This document shows, one piece after another, positions 1 to 5,702 of a stretch of DNA of 8,129 nucleotides. Under the pieces are notes generated by a model. It had not been told where the DNA came from. It saw only the letters and a program-made list of their open reading frames with translations, and did not search any database. Each line of letters begins with the position of its first letter. Positions within the stretch are counted from its first letter, which is position 1. The position numbers and the translations under genes are program-made. Source of the stretch: Acidimicrobiia bacterium (GTDB lineage: Bacteria > Actinomycetota > Acidimicrobiia > Spongiisociales > UBA5794); the NCBI GenBank assembly GCA_029934555.1, contig JAOZMA010000093.1:1-8129 (forward strand). The letters are read 5' to 3'.

Positions 1-677
1 AGTGTGCGGATACGGTCTTCCACTTCTTCAGCGGGATCGCCGACTGAGGATCCGACGATCTTCACGTCGAGGTCGAGTTCGTCGGCACCTCGGAGCATCC
101 CGGTCGTCGTTCCTGCGCTCGAGGCGGCGTGCCAGATGACGGGGCGTGTGATCTCCAGATCCTCGAGTTGCGGGGCGATCTCGTGCATCGCTGCGACGAA
201 GCCCAGAGCGCCGAGAGCGTCCGAGGCCCCCTCGGGGACGACCCAAGCATTGTCGCGAGCAGCGGCAGCTTCCTCCATGATCCGGTCTCGATCGTCGTAC
301 TGGGAGGGTGTGATGAACCGACACTCTGCTCCTGCGAGGCGTTGAAGCAGGTGATTTCCGGTCGGTGATTCAGGCGCTTCCCCATCGGGGCTCCGGAGGT
401 AGAGGACCGTGTGGAGTCCCACACGAGCGGCAGCGAGAGCGGTGGCGCGGCAATGATTCGATTGAACTGCACCGCAGGTGATAACCGTGTCTGCGCCGGC
501 ATCGAGCGCCGCGGCGAGATGGAACTCGAGCTTCCGGATCTTGTTCCCTGACAGGCCGAAGCCGGTGAGGTCATCCCTCTTGACCCAGATGGTCGGGCCG
601 CCCCACGCTGCGCTGAGACGATCCGCACGTTCGAGCGGTGTCGGAAGATTGGCGAGACCGATTCGTGACTGGTTCAT
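1..677 (-). CDS. PLP-dependent D-cysteine desulfhydrase / ACC deaminase family protein (partial, C-terminus off the window)
   Basis: A fold-type II PLP enzyme read on the minus strand; 225 codons are present before the window edge cuts it, where family members usually run about 310-340 residues. The N-terminus carries the family hallmarks: LANLPTPLERADRLS, then VKRDDLTG (residues 32-39), then SGNKIRKLEF, in which K46 should form the Schiff base with PLP. AVQSNHCR follows, with S73-N74-H75 in the place of the substrate-carboxylate-binding SNQ/SNH segment. The glycine/threonine phosphate-binding loop is SSAGTTTG (residues 186-193). The SNH version is seen in D-cysteine desulfhydrases, whereas classical ACC deaminases have SNQ. 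The discriminating C-terminal active-site residues lie outside the window, so the substrate (D-cysteine, ACC, cysteate or other) cannot be fixed. The ATG at 677 has no Shine-Dalgarno but sits 7 nt after a TAGCGT box. The gene is transcribed divergently from the alpha/beta hydrolase. Confidence 0.9.
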   Translation of the reverse strand, partial: MNQSRIGLANLPTPLERADRLSAAWGGPTIWVKRDDLTGFGLSGNKIRKLEFHLAAALDAGADTVITCGAVQSNHCRATALAAARVGLHTVLYLRSPDGEAPESPTGNHLLQRLAGAECRFITPSQYDDRDRIMEEAAAARDNAWVVPEGASDALGALGFVAAMHEIAPQLEDLEITRPVIWHAASSAGTTTGMLRGADELDLDVKIVGSSVGDPAEEVEDRIRT

Positions 678-684
678 GGCCCAG

Positions 685-690
685 ACGCTA
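685..690 (-). promoter_or_regulatory. Putative -10 box for a leaderless transcript of the PLP enzyme
   Basis: On the minus strand TAGCGT is followed by 7 nt and then the ATG at 677. No purine-rich ribosome-binding site lies between, so the RNA probably begins at or next to the start codon. No convincing -35 hexamer is visible at 16-18 bp. The box directly abuts the left arm of the inverted repeat at 691-733. This is a motif-based prediction. Confidence 0.45.
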
Positions 691-733
691 TCACCCGAAC
701 CCCGAACGGTGCCAGGTCATGTGATTCGGGTGA
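691..733. repeat. 9-bp perfect inverted repeat in the divergent intergenic region, candidate operator
   Basis: TCACCCGAA (691-699) is the exact reverse complement of TTCGGGTGA (725-733), with 25 bp between the arms. The left arm overlaps a perfect tandem heptamer, CCCGAAC at 694-700 and again at 701-707, so the region holds three related half-sites. It lies between two divergent genes and abuts the candidate -10 box of the PLP enzyme. This is where a dimeric regulator controlling both genes would bind. No regulator gene is in the window, so function is inferred from placement only. Confidence 0.4.
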
Positions 734-760
734 ACCGGCGTCTGCCGATACGGAGTGTGC

Positions 761-766
761 AACACT
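761..766 (+). promoter_or_regulatory. Weak candidate -10 box for the alpha/beta hydrolase
   Basis: AACACT is followed by 6 nt and then the ATG at 773. It differs from the TAnnnT consensus at the first base and no good -35 is seen. The absence of any Shine-Dalgarno before 773 is the main reason to suspect a leaderless start here. Confidence 0.25.
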
Positions 767-772
767 GCTCCC

Positions 773-1555
773 ATGCCTCGAATCACAGTTGACGGCCACG
801 GGTTCTTCTACCGCGAACAAGGAACGGGGTCCGTCGCTCTCTTCGTCCACGGATTCCCACTCGACTCCACGATGTGGCTCGAGCAGATCCAGATGCTCTC
901 CGACGTTCGACGATGCATCGCACCGGACCTGCGCGGCTTCGGTTGTTCTTCGCCATCGACTCGTCCCGTGCTGTCGATGGAGGACCACGCCGATGACCTG
1001 GCCGCGCTCCTCGACGCACTGGGAGTCGACCAGGTAGATCTGGTCGGTCTCTCGATGGGCGGCTACATCGCTCTCGCATTCGCAGAGCGCCACCCGGGTC
1101 TCCTCCGCACGCTTGCCCTCGTCGACACGAAATCCACAGAAGATGCCGCGGACGCAAAGGTCGGGCGCGATGCCGCAGCCGAGCGCGTTGCCGCTGATGG
1201 TCGATCCGGACTCGCAACCGACATGATCGGTGTGTTGGTAGCGGAGTCGGCGTCGACGTGGACCCGTGCCCGTCTCAGGACCATGATCGAATCGACGCCT
1301 GCAGAGTCCATCGTCGCTGCGCTCATGGGTATGAAGGACCGCCCGGATCGGACCGCGGTGTTGTCGAACCTCGCGATTCCGGTCGCCGCGATCGTGGGCG
1401 AACACGACGTGCTCTCGCCGATCGCAGAGGCCGACCACATGGCAGTCTCCGCAGGCGGCACACTGACGATCGTGCCCGACGCCGGGCACATGTCACCGAT
1501 CGAAGATCCGGTGTCGGTTGCAGATGCGCTGCGATCCCTCTGGGCGGAGGTTTGA
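773..1555 (+). CDS. Alpha/beta-fold hydrolase
   Basis: A 260-residue cytosolic hydrolase of the alpha/beta-hydrolase superfamily, complete and of usual length. Visible elements in order: the oxyanion-hole segment VHGFPLD (HG at residues 26-27); LRGFGCSS; the nucleophile elbow GLSMGGYIAL with S94; the acid in VGEHDVLSP, D212; and the base in DAGHMSPIEDP, H239. This completes a Ser-Asp-His triad. The closest architecture I recognise is the 3-oxoadipate enol-lactonase / non-haem chloroperoxidase-like / carboxylesterase group, but no substrate can be read from the sequence. I chose the ATG at 773 over an in-frame GTG at 755 because the extra six residues are not part of the fold and MPRITVDG leads directly into the first strand. 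No Shine-Dalgarno precedes it. It is the first gene of the rightward run, 40 bp before the UMF1 transporter, with the PLP enzyme divergent upstream. Confidence 0.9.
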   Translation: MPRITVDGHGFFYREQGTGSVALFVHGFPLDSTMWLEQIQMLSDVRRCIAPDLRGFGCSSPSTRPVLSMEDHADDLAALLDALGVDQVDLVGLSMGGYIALAFAERHPGLLRTLALVDTKSTEDAADAKVGRDAAAERVAADGRSGLATDMIGVLVAESASTWTRARLRTMIESTPAESIVAALMGMKDRPDRTAVLSNLAIPVAAIVGEHDVLSPIAEADHMAVSAGGTLTIVPDAGHMSPIEDPVSVADALRSLWAEV

Positions 1556-1561
1556 GCCCGC

Positions 1562-1567
1562 TACGCT
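1562..1567 (+). promoter_or_regulatory. Weak candidate -10 box upstream of the UMF1 transporter
   Basis: TACGCT lies in the 40-bp gap after the hydrolase stop codon and would give a leader of roughly 20 nt containing the ribosome-binding site. No recognisable -35 sits at 16-18 bp upstream, so the transporter may simply be co-transcribed with the hydrolase. Confidence 0.25.
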
Positions 1568-1580
1568 CCACAACGGTCGA

Positions 1581-1588
1581 GAGGGAGA
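1581..1588 (+). promoter_or_regulatory. Ribosome-binding site of the UMF1 transporter
   Basis: The purine run GAGGGAGA ends 7 nt before the ATG at 1596. It decides the start: the same frame is open back to 1518, inside the hydrolase gene, but only 1596 has a ribosome-binding site and the conserved transporter sequence begins after it. Confidence 0.7.
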
Positions 1589-1595
1589 ACCACGG

Positions 1596-3563
1596 ATGAG
1601 CGACGCGATCAACGGGTACGGAGCCGTCGACGACCGCGAGTATCGGAGACGGGTCCGGGCGTGGACGATGTACGACTGGGCGAACTCTGCGTTCGCCACC
1701 ACCATCCTCGCTGCCGTTCTGCCGGTGTACTACAGCCAGGTCGCCGGCCGCACCCTCGGATCCGCCGCCCAGGCGACCGCCTACTGGACGGCGACACTGT
1801 CGATCTCTCTGGTCATCGTTGCGATCCTCGCTCCGATCCTCGGAACGATCTCTGACCTCAAGCGGGGGAAGAAGAAGCTCCTCGCTCTCTCCATCCTTGT
1901 CGGGGCGCTCGGAGTCTCGATGCTCTTCTTCGTCGGCACGGGCGACTGGCTCATCGCATCTGTCGCGTTCGTCATCGCGAGGCTCGGGTTCGCTGCAGGA
2001 AACGTCTTCTACGACGCTCTTCTGCCCCACGTCGCCAGGGACGAAGACATCGACCGGGTCTCGACCATGGGATACGCGGTCGGGTACCTCGGAGGAGGGC
2101 TGCTTCTTGCCATCAACATCGTGATGATCTTCACGATCGGGGATTCGCTCGGGACCCGTCTCTCGTTCCTGACAGTGGCGATCTGGTGGATCGTCTTCTC
2201 GATTCCGATCATGCGCCGCGTCCCCGAGCCTCCCGCTGCCGTCTCGACTGAACCGGGAGGCTTGCTCTCGGTAACGTTCCAGCGACTCGGAGACACGTTC
2301 AGCCACCTCCGGAGCTACAAGGAGCTCCTCAAGTTCCTCATCGCGTACCTGATCTACAACGACGGCATCGGAACGATCATCACGGTTGCCGTCATCTACG
2401 GCGCCGAACTCGGGTTTGGCTCGATCGAGTTGATCGCAGCCATTCTCCTTGTGCAGTTCGTCGGGATCCCGTTCTCGATCGTGTTCGGGAAGATCCCGTC
2501 CAAGGAAGAGTCGAAACGGGCGTTCTTCCTCGCGTTCGTCGTGTGGAACCTCATCATGCTTCCGCTCGTCGGAATCGGGAGCCAGTTCGTTCTCAGCCCC
2601 GACGTTACCGGTACCAGGCCGCCGGCGTACGAGGACACCGCGGGCGCCGTCGGTGAGGGTGACTACGCGGTCGACTCGCAGGCCGTCGCTCTCGAAGGTG
2701 TGTGGGCGGCTGATGGCGACTACGCAGGAACCCACGATGCCGGAGCGACCTATGCGCTGGCATACAACGGTACGACGGTGCGGGTGCACTACAGCGAGGG
2801 ACCGGACCGGAGTGAGTGGGTGGTTCTGATCGATGGCGTGGCCGTGATCGAAGACGACGAACCGGTCGTCATCGACGGCTACAACTCGGCGGTTCACGAT
2901 GGAGTGGACATCGATGTCGATGCGCCCGAGGCCGGAGAGCACCTCCTCGAGATCATCAACACCGGCGAAGCGGATGAAGCCTCGTCCGGCACGGCGATGG
3001 TCATCGGCGAGGCCACCGTGATGCAACCGCCGCGTTCAAGCGACCTCCTCGCGATCCTGGGCCTGCTGTTCGTGGTCGAAGTGATCGGGCTTGCCGTTGC
3101 CGTCGTCGTCGGACGTCCCCTGTTCTCGGGACTCGCGGACACGATGACGACCAAGCGCACGATCATCCTCGCCCTGATCGTGTACTCGGCGATCGCCATC
3201 TGGGGCTTCTTCCTCGACAGCGTCATCGAGTTCTGGTTCCTGGCGTTCATGGTCGCCGTCGTCCAGGGAGGCTCGCAGGCATTGAGCCGGAGCCTGTACG
3301 CATCGATGTCGCCGAAAGCTCTCTCCGGCGAGTTCTTCGGGTTCTTCTCGGTCATGTCCAAGTTCTCAGCGATCGTCGGTCCCTTGCTCTTCGTGGCAGC
3401 GGTCACCGTGTTCGGGTCTTCGCGACCTGCGATTCTCGGCTTGATCGTGTTCTTCCTCGTCGGGATCTATCTCCTGACTCGCGTGGACGTACCCGAGGGT
3501 CGTCGTGTGGCACGTGAGGCCGATGAGGCTGCAGCGGCTGCGGGCATTGTCGAAACGGGCTGA
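1596..3563 (+). CDS. UMF1/Atg22-family MFS transporter with a large extracytoplasmic domain insertion
   Basis: A 655-residue integral membrane transporter; typical bacterial UMF1 proteins are about 400-480 residues with 12 helices. Family marks are RAWTMYDWANSAFATTI in helix 1 (YDWANSAF at 26-33), LIYNDGIGTII in helix 7 (YNDG at 254-257), QGGSQALSRSLYASMSP (from 557) and GEFFGFF...KFSAIVGPLLF near the C-terminus. Six helices are followed by a cytoplasmic loop and helices 7-9 (to about residue 331). A hydrophilic stretch of about 150 residues follows (333-482), then five more helices, so I count 14. The insert is acidic, beta-rich and predicted outside the membrane. The segments before and after it (about 279-331 and 484-540) both look like the family's helix 8-9 hairpin. 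Characterised relatives include yeast Atg22, a vacuolar amino-acid effluxer; the substrate here is unknown. Genes for a sugar dehydrogenase, ribokinase and nucleoside hydrolase follow immediately, which makes a sugar or nucleoside worth testing. The frame is open throughout, with no frameshift. Confidence 0.9.
   Translation: MSDAINGYGAVDDREYRRRVRAWTMYDWANSAFATTILAAVLPVYYSQVAGRTLGSAAQATAYWTATLSISLVIVAILAPILGTISDLKRGKKKLLALSILVGALGVSMLFFVGTGDWLIASVAFVIARLGFAAGNVFYDALLPHVARDEDIDRVSTMGYAVGYLGGGLLLAINIVMIFTIGDSLGTRLSFLTVAIWWIVFSIPIMRRVPEPPAAVSTEPGGLLSVTFQRLGDTFSHLRSYKELLKFLIAYLIYNDGIGTIITVAVIYGAELGFGSIELIAAILLVQFVGIPFSIVFGKIPSKEESKRAFFLAFVVWNLIMLPLVGIGSQFVLSPDVTGTRPPAYEDTAGAVGEGDYAVDSQAVALEGVWAADGDYAGTHDAGATYALAYNGTTVRVHYSEGPDRSEWVVLIDGVAVIEDDEPVVIDGYNSAVHDGVDIDVDAPEAGEHLLEIINTGEADEASSGTAMVIGEATVMQPPRSSDLLAILGLLFVVEVIGLAVAVVVGRPLFSGLADTMTTKRTIILALIVYSAIAIWGFFLDSVIEFWFLAFMVAVVQGGSQALSRSLYASMSPKALSGEFFGFFSVMSKFSAIVGPLLFVAAVTVFGSSRPAILGLIVFFLVGIYLLTRVDVPEGRRVAREADEAAAAAGIVETG
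2592..3041 (+). other. Extracytoplasmic beta-sandwich-like domain inserted in the UMF1 transporter
   Basis: This segment encodes residues 333-482 of the transporter and has no hydrophobic helix. Its spacing of motifs resembles a repeat-type beta-sandwich module common in secreted bacterial proteins: a GTTVRVHYSEGPDRSEW segment (GPDR at 402-405), VVLIDGVAV (409-417), AGEHLLEIINTG (from 446) and ASSGTAMVIGEATV (from 462). In known modules the corresponding pattern is G-x-V ... GPdRG ... vyvDGv ... aGtHtL-I ... aSsGt. That resemblance is recalled from family patterns, not from a search. Such modules often bind carbohydrate or adhere to surfaces, so ligand sensing or capture next to the pore is a hypothesis. 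Confidence 0.6.
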
Positions 3564-3564
3564 C

Positions 3565-4800
3565 GTGCGACGGATCATCATGAGTGTGGCGGTGGCCGTT
3601 CTGGTGGCCGCCGCATGTACGAACGGAGCAGCACCGTCGACGGTCCCGGATTCATCAACGCCGACCACAACAGCCCCGGCGACCGCCGGATCGGACGGAG
3701 CGGCGACCACCACAACGACGATGCTCGACCCGGAAGACACGCCGCAGACGACGCTGTCATCCGACGGCACGGTCCTCCGCCTTGAAACCGTGGCGGAGGG
3801 CTTCGAGCAGCCGGTCTTCTTCACCACGGCGGGTGGGAGCGGTTTCGTCGTGGACCAACCCGGTGTCATCTGGATCGTGACGCAGGGCGATGATCCCGCG
3901 GTGTTCCTCGATCTCCGCAAGCGCGTGAAGTTCAAGGGGGAACAGGGTCTTCTGGGACTGGCGTTCCATCCGGATCATCCCGACCGGTTCTACGTCAATT
4001 ACACGGGGAAGAACAACGCCACGGTCGTATCGGAGTTCACGATCAACGAGGACTTCCGTTCTGCGGATCCGGACTCTGAGCGTGTGATCCTCGAGGTGCA
4101 CCAGCCTGCCAAGAACCACAACGGGGGCATGATCGCCTTCGGGCCCGAAGGAGACCTGTGGATCGGGATGGGTGACGGAGGGGCATCCAACGACAAGTAC
4201 GGAAACGGGCAGAACGAAGACACGCTGCTCGGATCGATGCTTCGCATCGTGGTCGGCCCGGAGATCGAGGCGTACGAGACCATCGGGACCGGCGACTTCG
4301 TCGCACCAGAGATCTGGGCGATCGGTCTCCGGAACCCGTGGAGGTTCTCGTTCGACGGCGACACCATGTGGATCGCAGACGTCGGTCAAGGCGACGTCGA
4401 AGAGATCGACCGGGTGAACACCGCAGATGTTGGACTCAATCTCGGTTGGCCCCTCTACGAGGGAACGGACTGTTTCGCGGGACCGTGCGACGGAGCCGAT
4501 GCATCCGGTCGGATGCTCACCGTCCCGGTGCACGAGTACCGGCACGACGAGGGTTGTTCCATCACCGGCGGCTACGTGTATCGGGGCGACGCGATCCCAC
4601 AACTCGACGGTCACTACTTCTTCTCAGACTGGTGCAGCGGCTTCATCCGCTCGATCGCACCGGACGGATCCGTGCACGATTGGACCGACGGGACGGGGAC
4701 CGTCGCTGCCGTATCCTCATTCGGACGAGATGACGCCGGTGAGGTCTACGTCGTCTCGGGTGCCGGTACCGTCTATCGAATCGCTGAGGAGCAGGAATGA
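3565..4800 (+). CDS. PQQ-dependent sugar (glucose/sorbosone) dehydrogenase-type lipoprotein
   Basis: A 411-residue exported six-bladed beta-propeller of the GSDH family, predicted to oxidise aldose sugars with PQQ and calcium on the outer face of the membrane. With the GTG start at 3565 the signal peptide is MRRIIMSVAVAVLVAAAC, and C18 is the likely lipidation site. A Thr/Ser/Pro linker follows to about residue 60. Family marks are GLLGLAFHPDHP, KNHNGGMIAFGPEGDLWIG (H185 matches the catalytic base His144 of soluble glucose dehydrogenase), GLRNPWRFSFD (R256 matches the PQQ-contacting Arg228), ADVGQGDVEEID, LGWPLYEG and SITGGYVYRG. C303, C308, C331 and C357 probably form disulfides. The start is uncertain: GTG 3505, ATG 3523 and ATG 3580 are also in frame. 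I prefer 3565 because it begins one base after the transporter stop and gives a compact basic n-region. The electron acceptor and PQQ synthesis genes are not in the window, and distant members of this family do not all use glucose. Confidence 0.88.
   Translation: MRRIIMSVAVAVLVAAACTNGAAPSTVPDSSTPTTTAPATAGSDGAATTTTTMLDPEDTPQTTLSSDGTVLRLETVAEGFEQPVFFTTAGGSGFVVDQPGVIWIVTQGDDPAVFLDLRKRVKFKGEQGLLGLAFHPDHPDRFYVNYTGKNNATVVSEFTINEDFRSADPDSERVILEVHQPAKNHNGGMIAFGPEGDLWIGMGDGGASNDKYGNGQNEDTLLGSMLRIVVGPEIEAYETIGTGDFVAPEIWAIGLRNPWRFSFDGDTMWIADVGQGDVEEIDRVNTADVGLNLGWPLYEGTDCFAGPCDGADASGRMLTVPVHEYRHDEGCSITGGYVYRGDAIPQLDGHYFFSDWCSGFIRSIAPDGSVHDWTDGTGTVAAVSSFGRDDAGEVYVVSGAGTVYRIAEEQE
4786..4791 (+). promoter_or_regulatory. 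Ribosome-binding site of the ribokinase
   Basis: GAGGAG lies 5 nt before the ATG at 4797, inside the last codons of the dehydrogenase gene. With the 4-bp ATGA overlap it points to translational coupling of the two genes. Confidence 0.75.
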
Positions 4801-5690
4801 TCGCCGTTGTCGGATCTGTCAACAGGGACCTGGTAGTTCGCGTCGAGCACCATCCGGTTCCGGGTGAGACGGTTCTCGGATCAGGCCACGAGGCGATGCC
4901 CGGAGGCAAGGGCGCGAATCAGGCAGTCGCTGCGGCACGTCTTGGTACCGACGTCGTCTTCGTCGGGCGCGTCGGTGCCGACGAAGACGGCCGCGATCTC
5001 GTTGGGGAGTTCGAGAGCGAGGGTGTCGATGTGGGCCACCTCACGGTAGATCCCGATGCCCCGAGCGGGATCGCCATCATCACGGTCGACGATGCAGGGG
5101 AGAACTCGATCGTTGTGAGTCCAGGGGCGAACGGTCACGTCTCTCCCAGAGACGTCGAAAGTGCCTCTGCTGCTCTCATGGCAGCGACGGTGACACTCCT
5201 CCAACTCGAGATACCCATGGATGCCGTACTCGCCGCGGCCGCTGCATCAGGAGGCATCGTCATCCTCAATGCGGCACCGGCTGCCCACCTGCCTGCGGAG
5301 CTTCTTCGCTCGATCGACGTGCTCGTCGTCAACCGCGGAGAGCTCGCGACACTCACGGGATCGGGTGACCCACTCTCGGCAAGGAGTCTTCCCGTCCCTG
5401 TCACAGTCGTGACGTTGGGCGCCGACGGCGCTCGCGTCGTGCGGGCCGATACCGGAGAATCCATCGCAGCGATCGACGTGACTCCGGTCGATACGACCGG
5501 TGCGGGGGACACGTTCTGCGGAGCACTCGCAGCCGGACTCGACGACGGGTTGAGTCTCGAAGCCTCGGTACGGCGTGCCGTCGTTGCCGGATCGCTCGCG
5601 GTGACGGCCATCGGAGCCCGATCGGGCATGCCGACCATCCCGGAACTCGAGGGCGCCCTGCGGGTTCAAAGCTCGCAGTCGACGTTGTAG
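4797..5690 (+). CDS. rbsK: Ribokinase (PfkB-family sugar kinase)
   Basis: A 297-residue cytosolic kinase, the normal length for ribokinase, predicted to phosphorylate D-ribose at O5 with ATP to ribose 5-phosphate. The N-terminus VVGSVNRDLVV carries D11 for sugar binding. The first PfkB signature is GGKGANQAVAAARLG (from residue 36), which matches ribokinase more closely than fructokinase or adenosine kinase. E138 lies in LLQLEIPMD, the Mg/phosphate motif N-x-x-E is N179-R-G-E182, and the second PfkB signature is DTTGAGDTFCGAL with catalytic base D238. The start overlaps the dehydrogenase stop as ATGA and has a good ribosome-binding site. The nucleoside hydrolase starts 12 bp after its stop and would supply the ribose, a coherent pathway pairing. 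The TAG stop is also the first half of the nucleoside hydrolase -10 box. A related pentose or a nucleoside as substrate cannot be excluded. Confidence 0.9.
   Translation: MIAVVGSVNRDLVVRVEHHPVPGETVLGSGHEAMPGGKGANQAVAAARLGTDVVFVGRVGADEDGRDLVGEFESEGVDVGHLTVDPDAPSGIAIITVDDAGENSIVVSPGANGHVSPRDVESASAALMAATVTLLQLEIPMDAVLAAAAASGGIVILNAAPAAHLPAELLRSIDVLVVNRGELATLTGSGDPLSARSLPVPVTVVTLGADGARVVRADTGESIAAIDVTPVDTTGAGDTFCGALAAGLDDGLSLEASVRRAVVAGSLAVTAIGARSGMPTIPELEGALRVQSSQSTL
4955..4989 (+). repeat. Perfect 12-bp inverted repeat (potential hairpin) inside the ribokinase gene
   Basis: CGTCTTCGTCGG (4955-4966) and CCGACGAAGACG (4978-4989) are exact reverse complements around an 11-nt loop. The segment encodes VFVGRVGADEDG, the conserved ribokinase glycine/aspartate motif, so codon choice may explain it. 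It is the strongest internal hairpin I noticed in the window. Confidence 0.55.
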
Positions 5691-5693
5691 GCT
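5665..5693 (+). promoter_or_regulatory. Putative promoter of the nucleoside hydrolase, inside the 3' end of ribokinase
   Basis: TTCAAA (5665-5670, four of six matches to TTGACA) is followed by a 17-bp spacer and TAGGCT (5688-5693), then 9 nt to the ATG at 5703. The geometry is canonical for a housekeeping sigma factor and would give an almost leaderless RNA. No strong Shine-Dalgarno precedes the gene, which supports this. The -10 box begins with the ribokinase TAG stop codon. Confidence 0.5.
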
Positions 5694-5702
5694 CGACGGA
5701 TC

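Noticed and set aside
62..628. A 188-codon minus-strand frame at the left edge
   Set aside because: It is out of frame with the PLP enzyme on the same strand, which carries SGNKIRKLEF and SNHCR. The shadow has none of these.
755..772. GTG start for the alpha/beta hydrolase, six codons upstream
   Set aside because: The extra residues MCNTAP are not part of the fold and no ribosome-binding site supports GTG; ATG 773 fits the family N-terminus.
1518..1595. N-terminal extension of the UMF1 transporter into the hydrolase gene
   Set aside because: The 26 extra residues are hydrophilic and unconserved in appearance, and a good ribosome-binding site precedes the ATG at 1596.
1323..3026. A 567-codon open frame on the minus strand, antisense to the hydrolase and UMF1 transporter
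   Set aside because: Its product is dominated by Arg, Asp, Glu and His with no domain or helix pattern, typical of the antisense shadow of a GC-rich gene. The plus-strand frames have clear family motifs throughout.
3616..3745. Thr/Ser/Pro-coding repetitive stretch (ACC/ACA/ACG codons) as a microsatellite or repeat element
   Set aside because: It is simply the low-complexity linker after the lipoprotein cysteine, common in exported actinobacterial lipoproteins.
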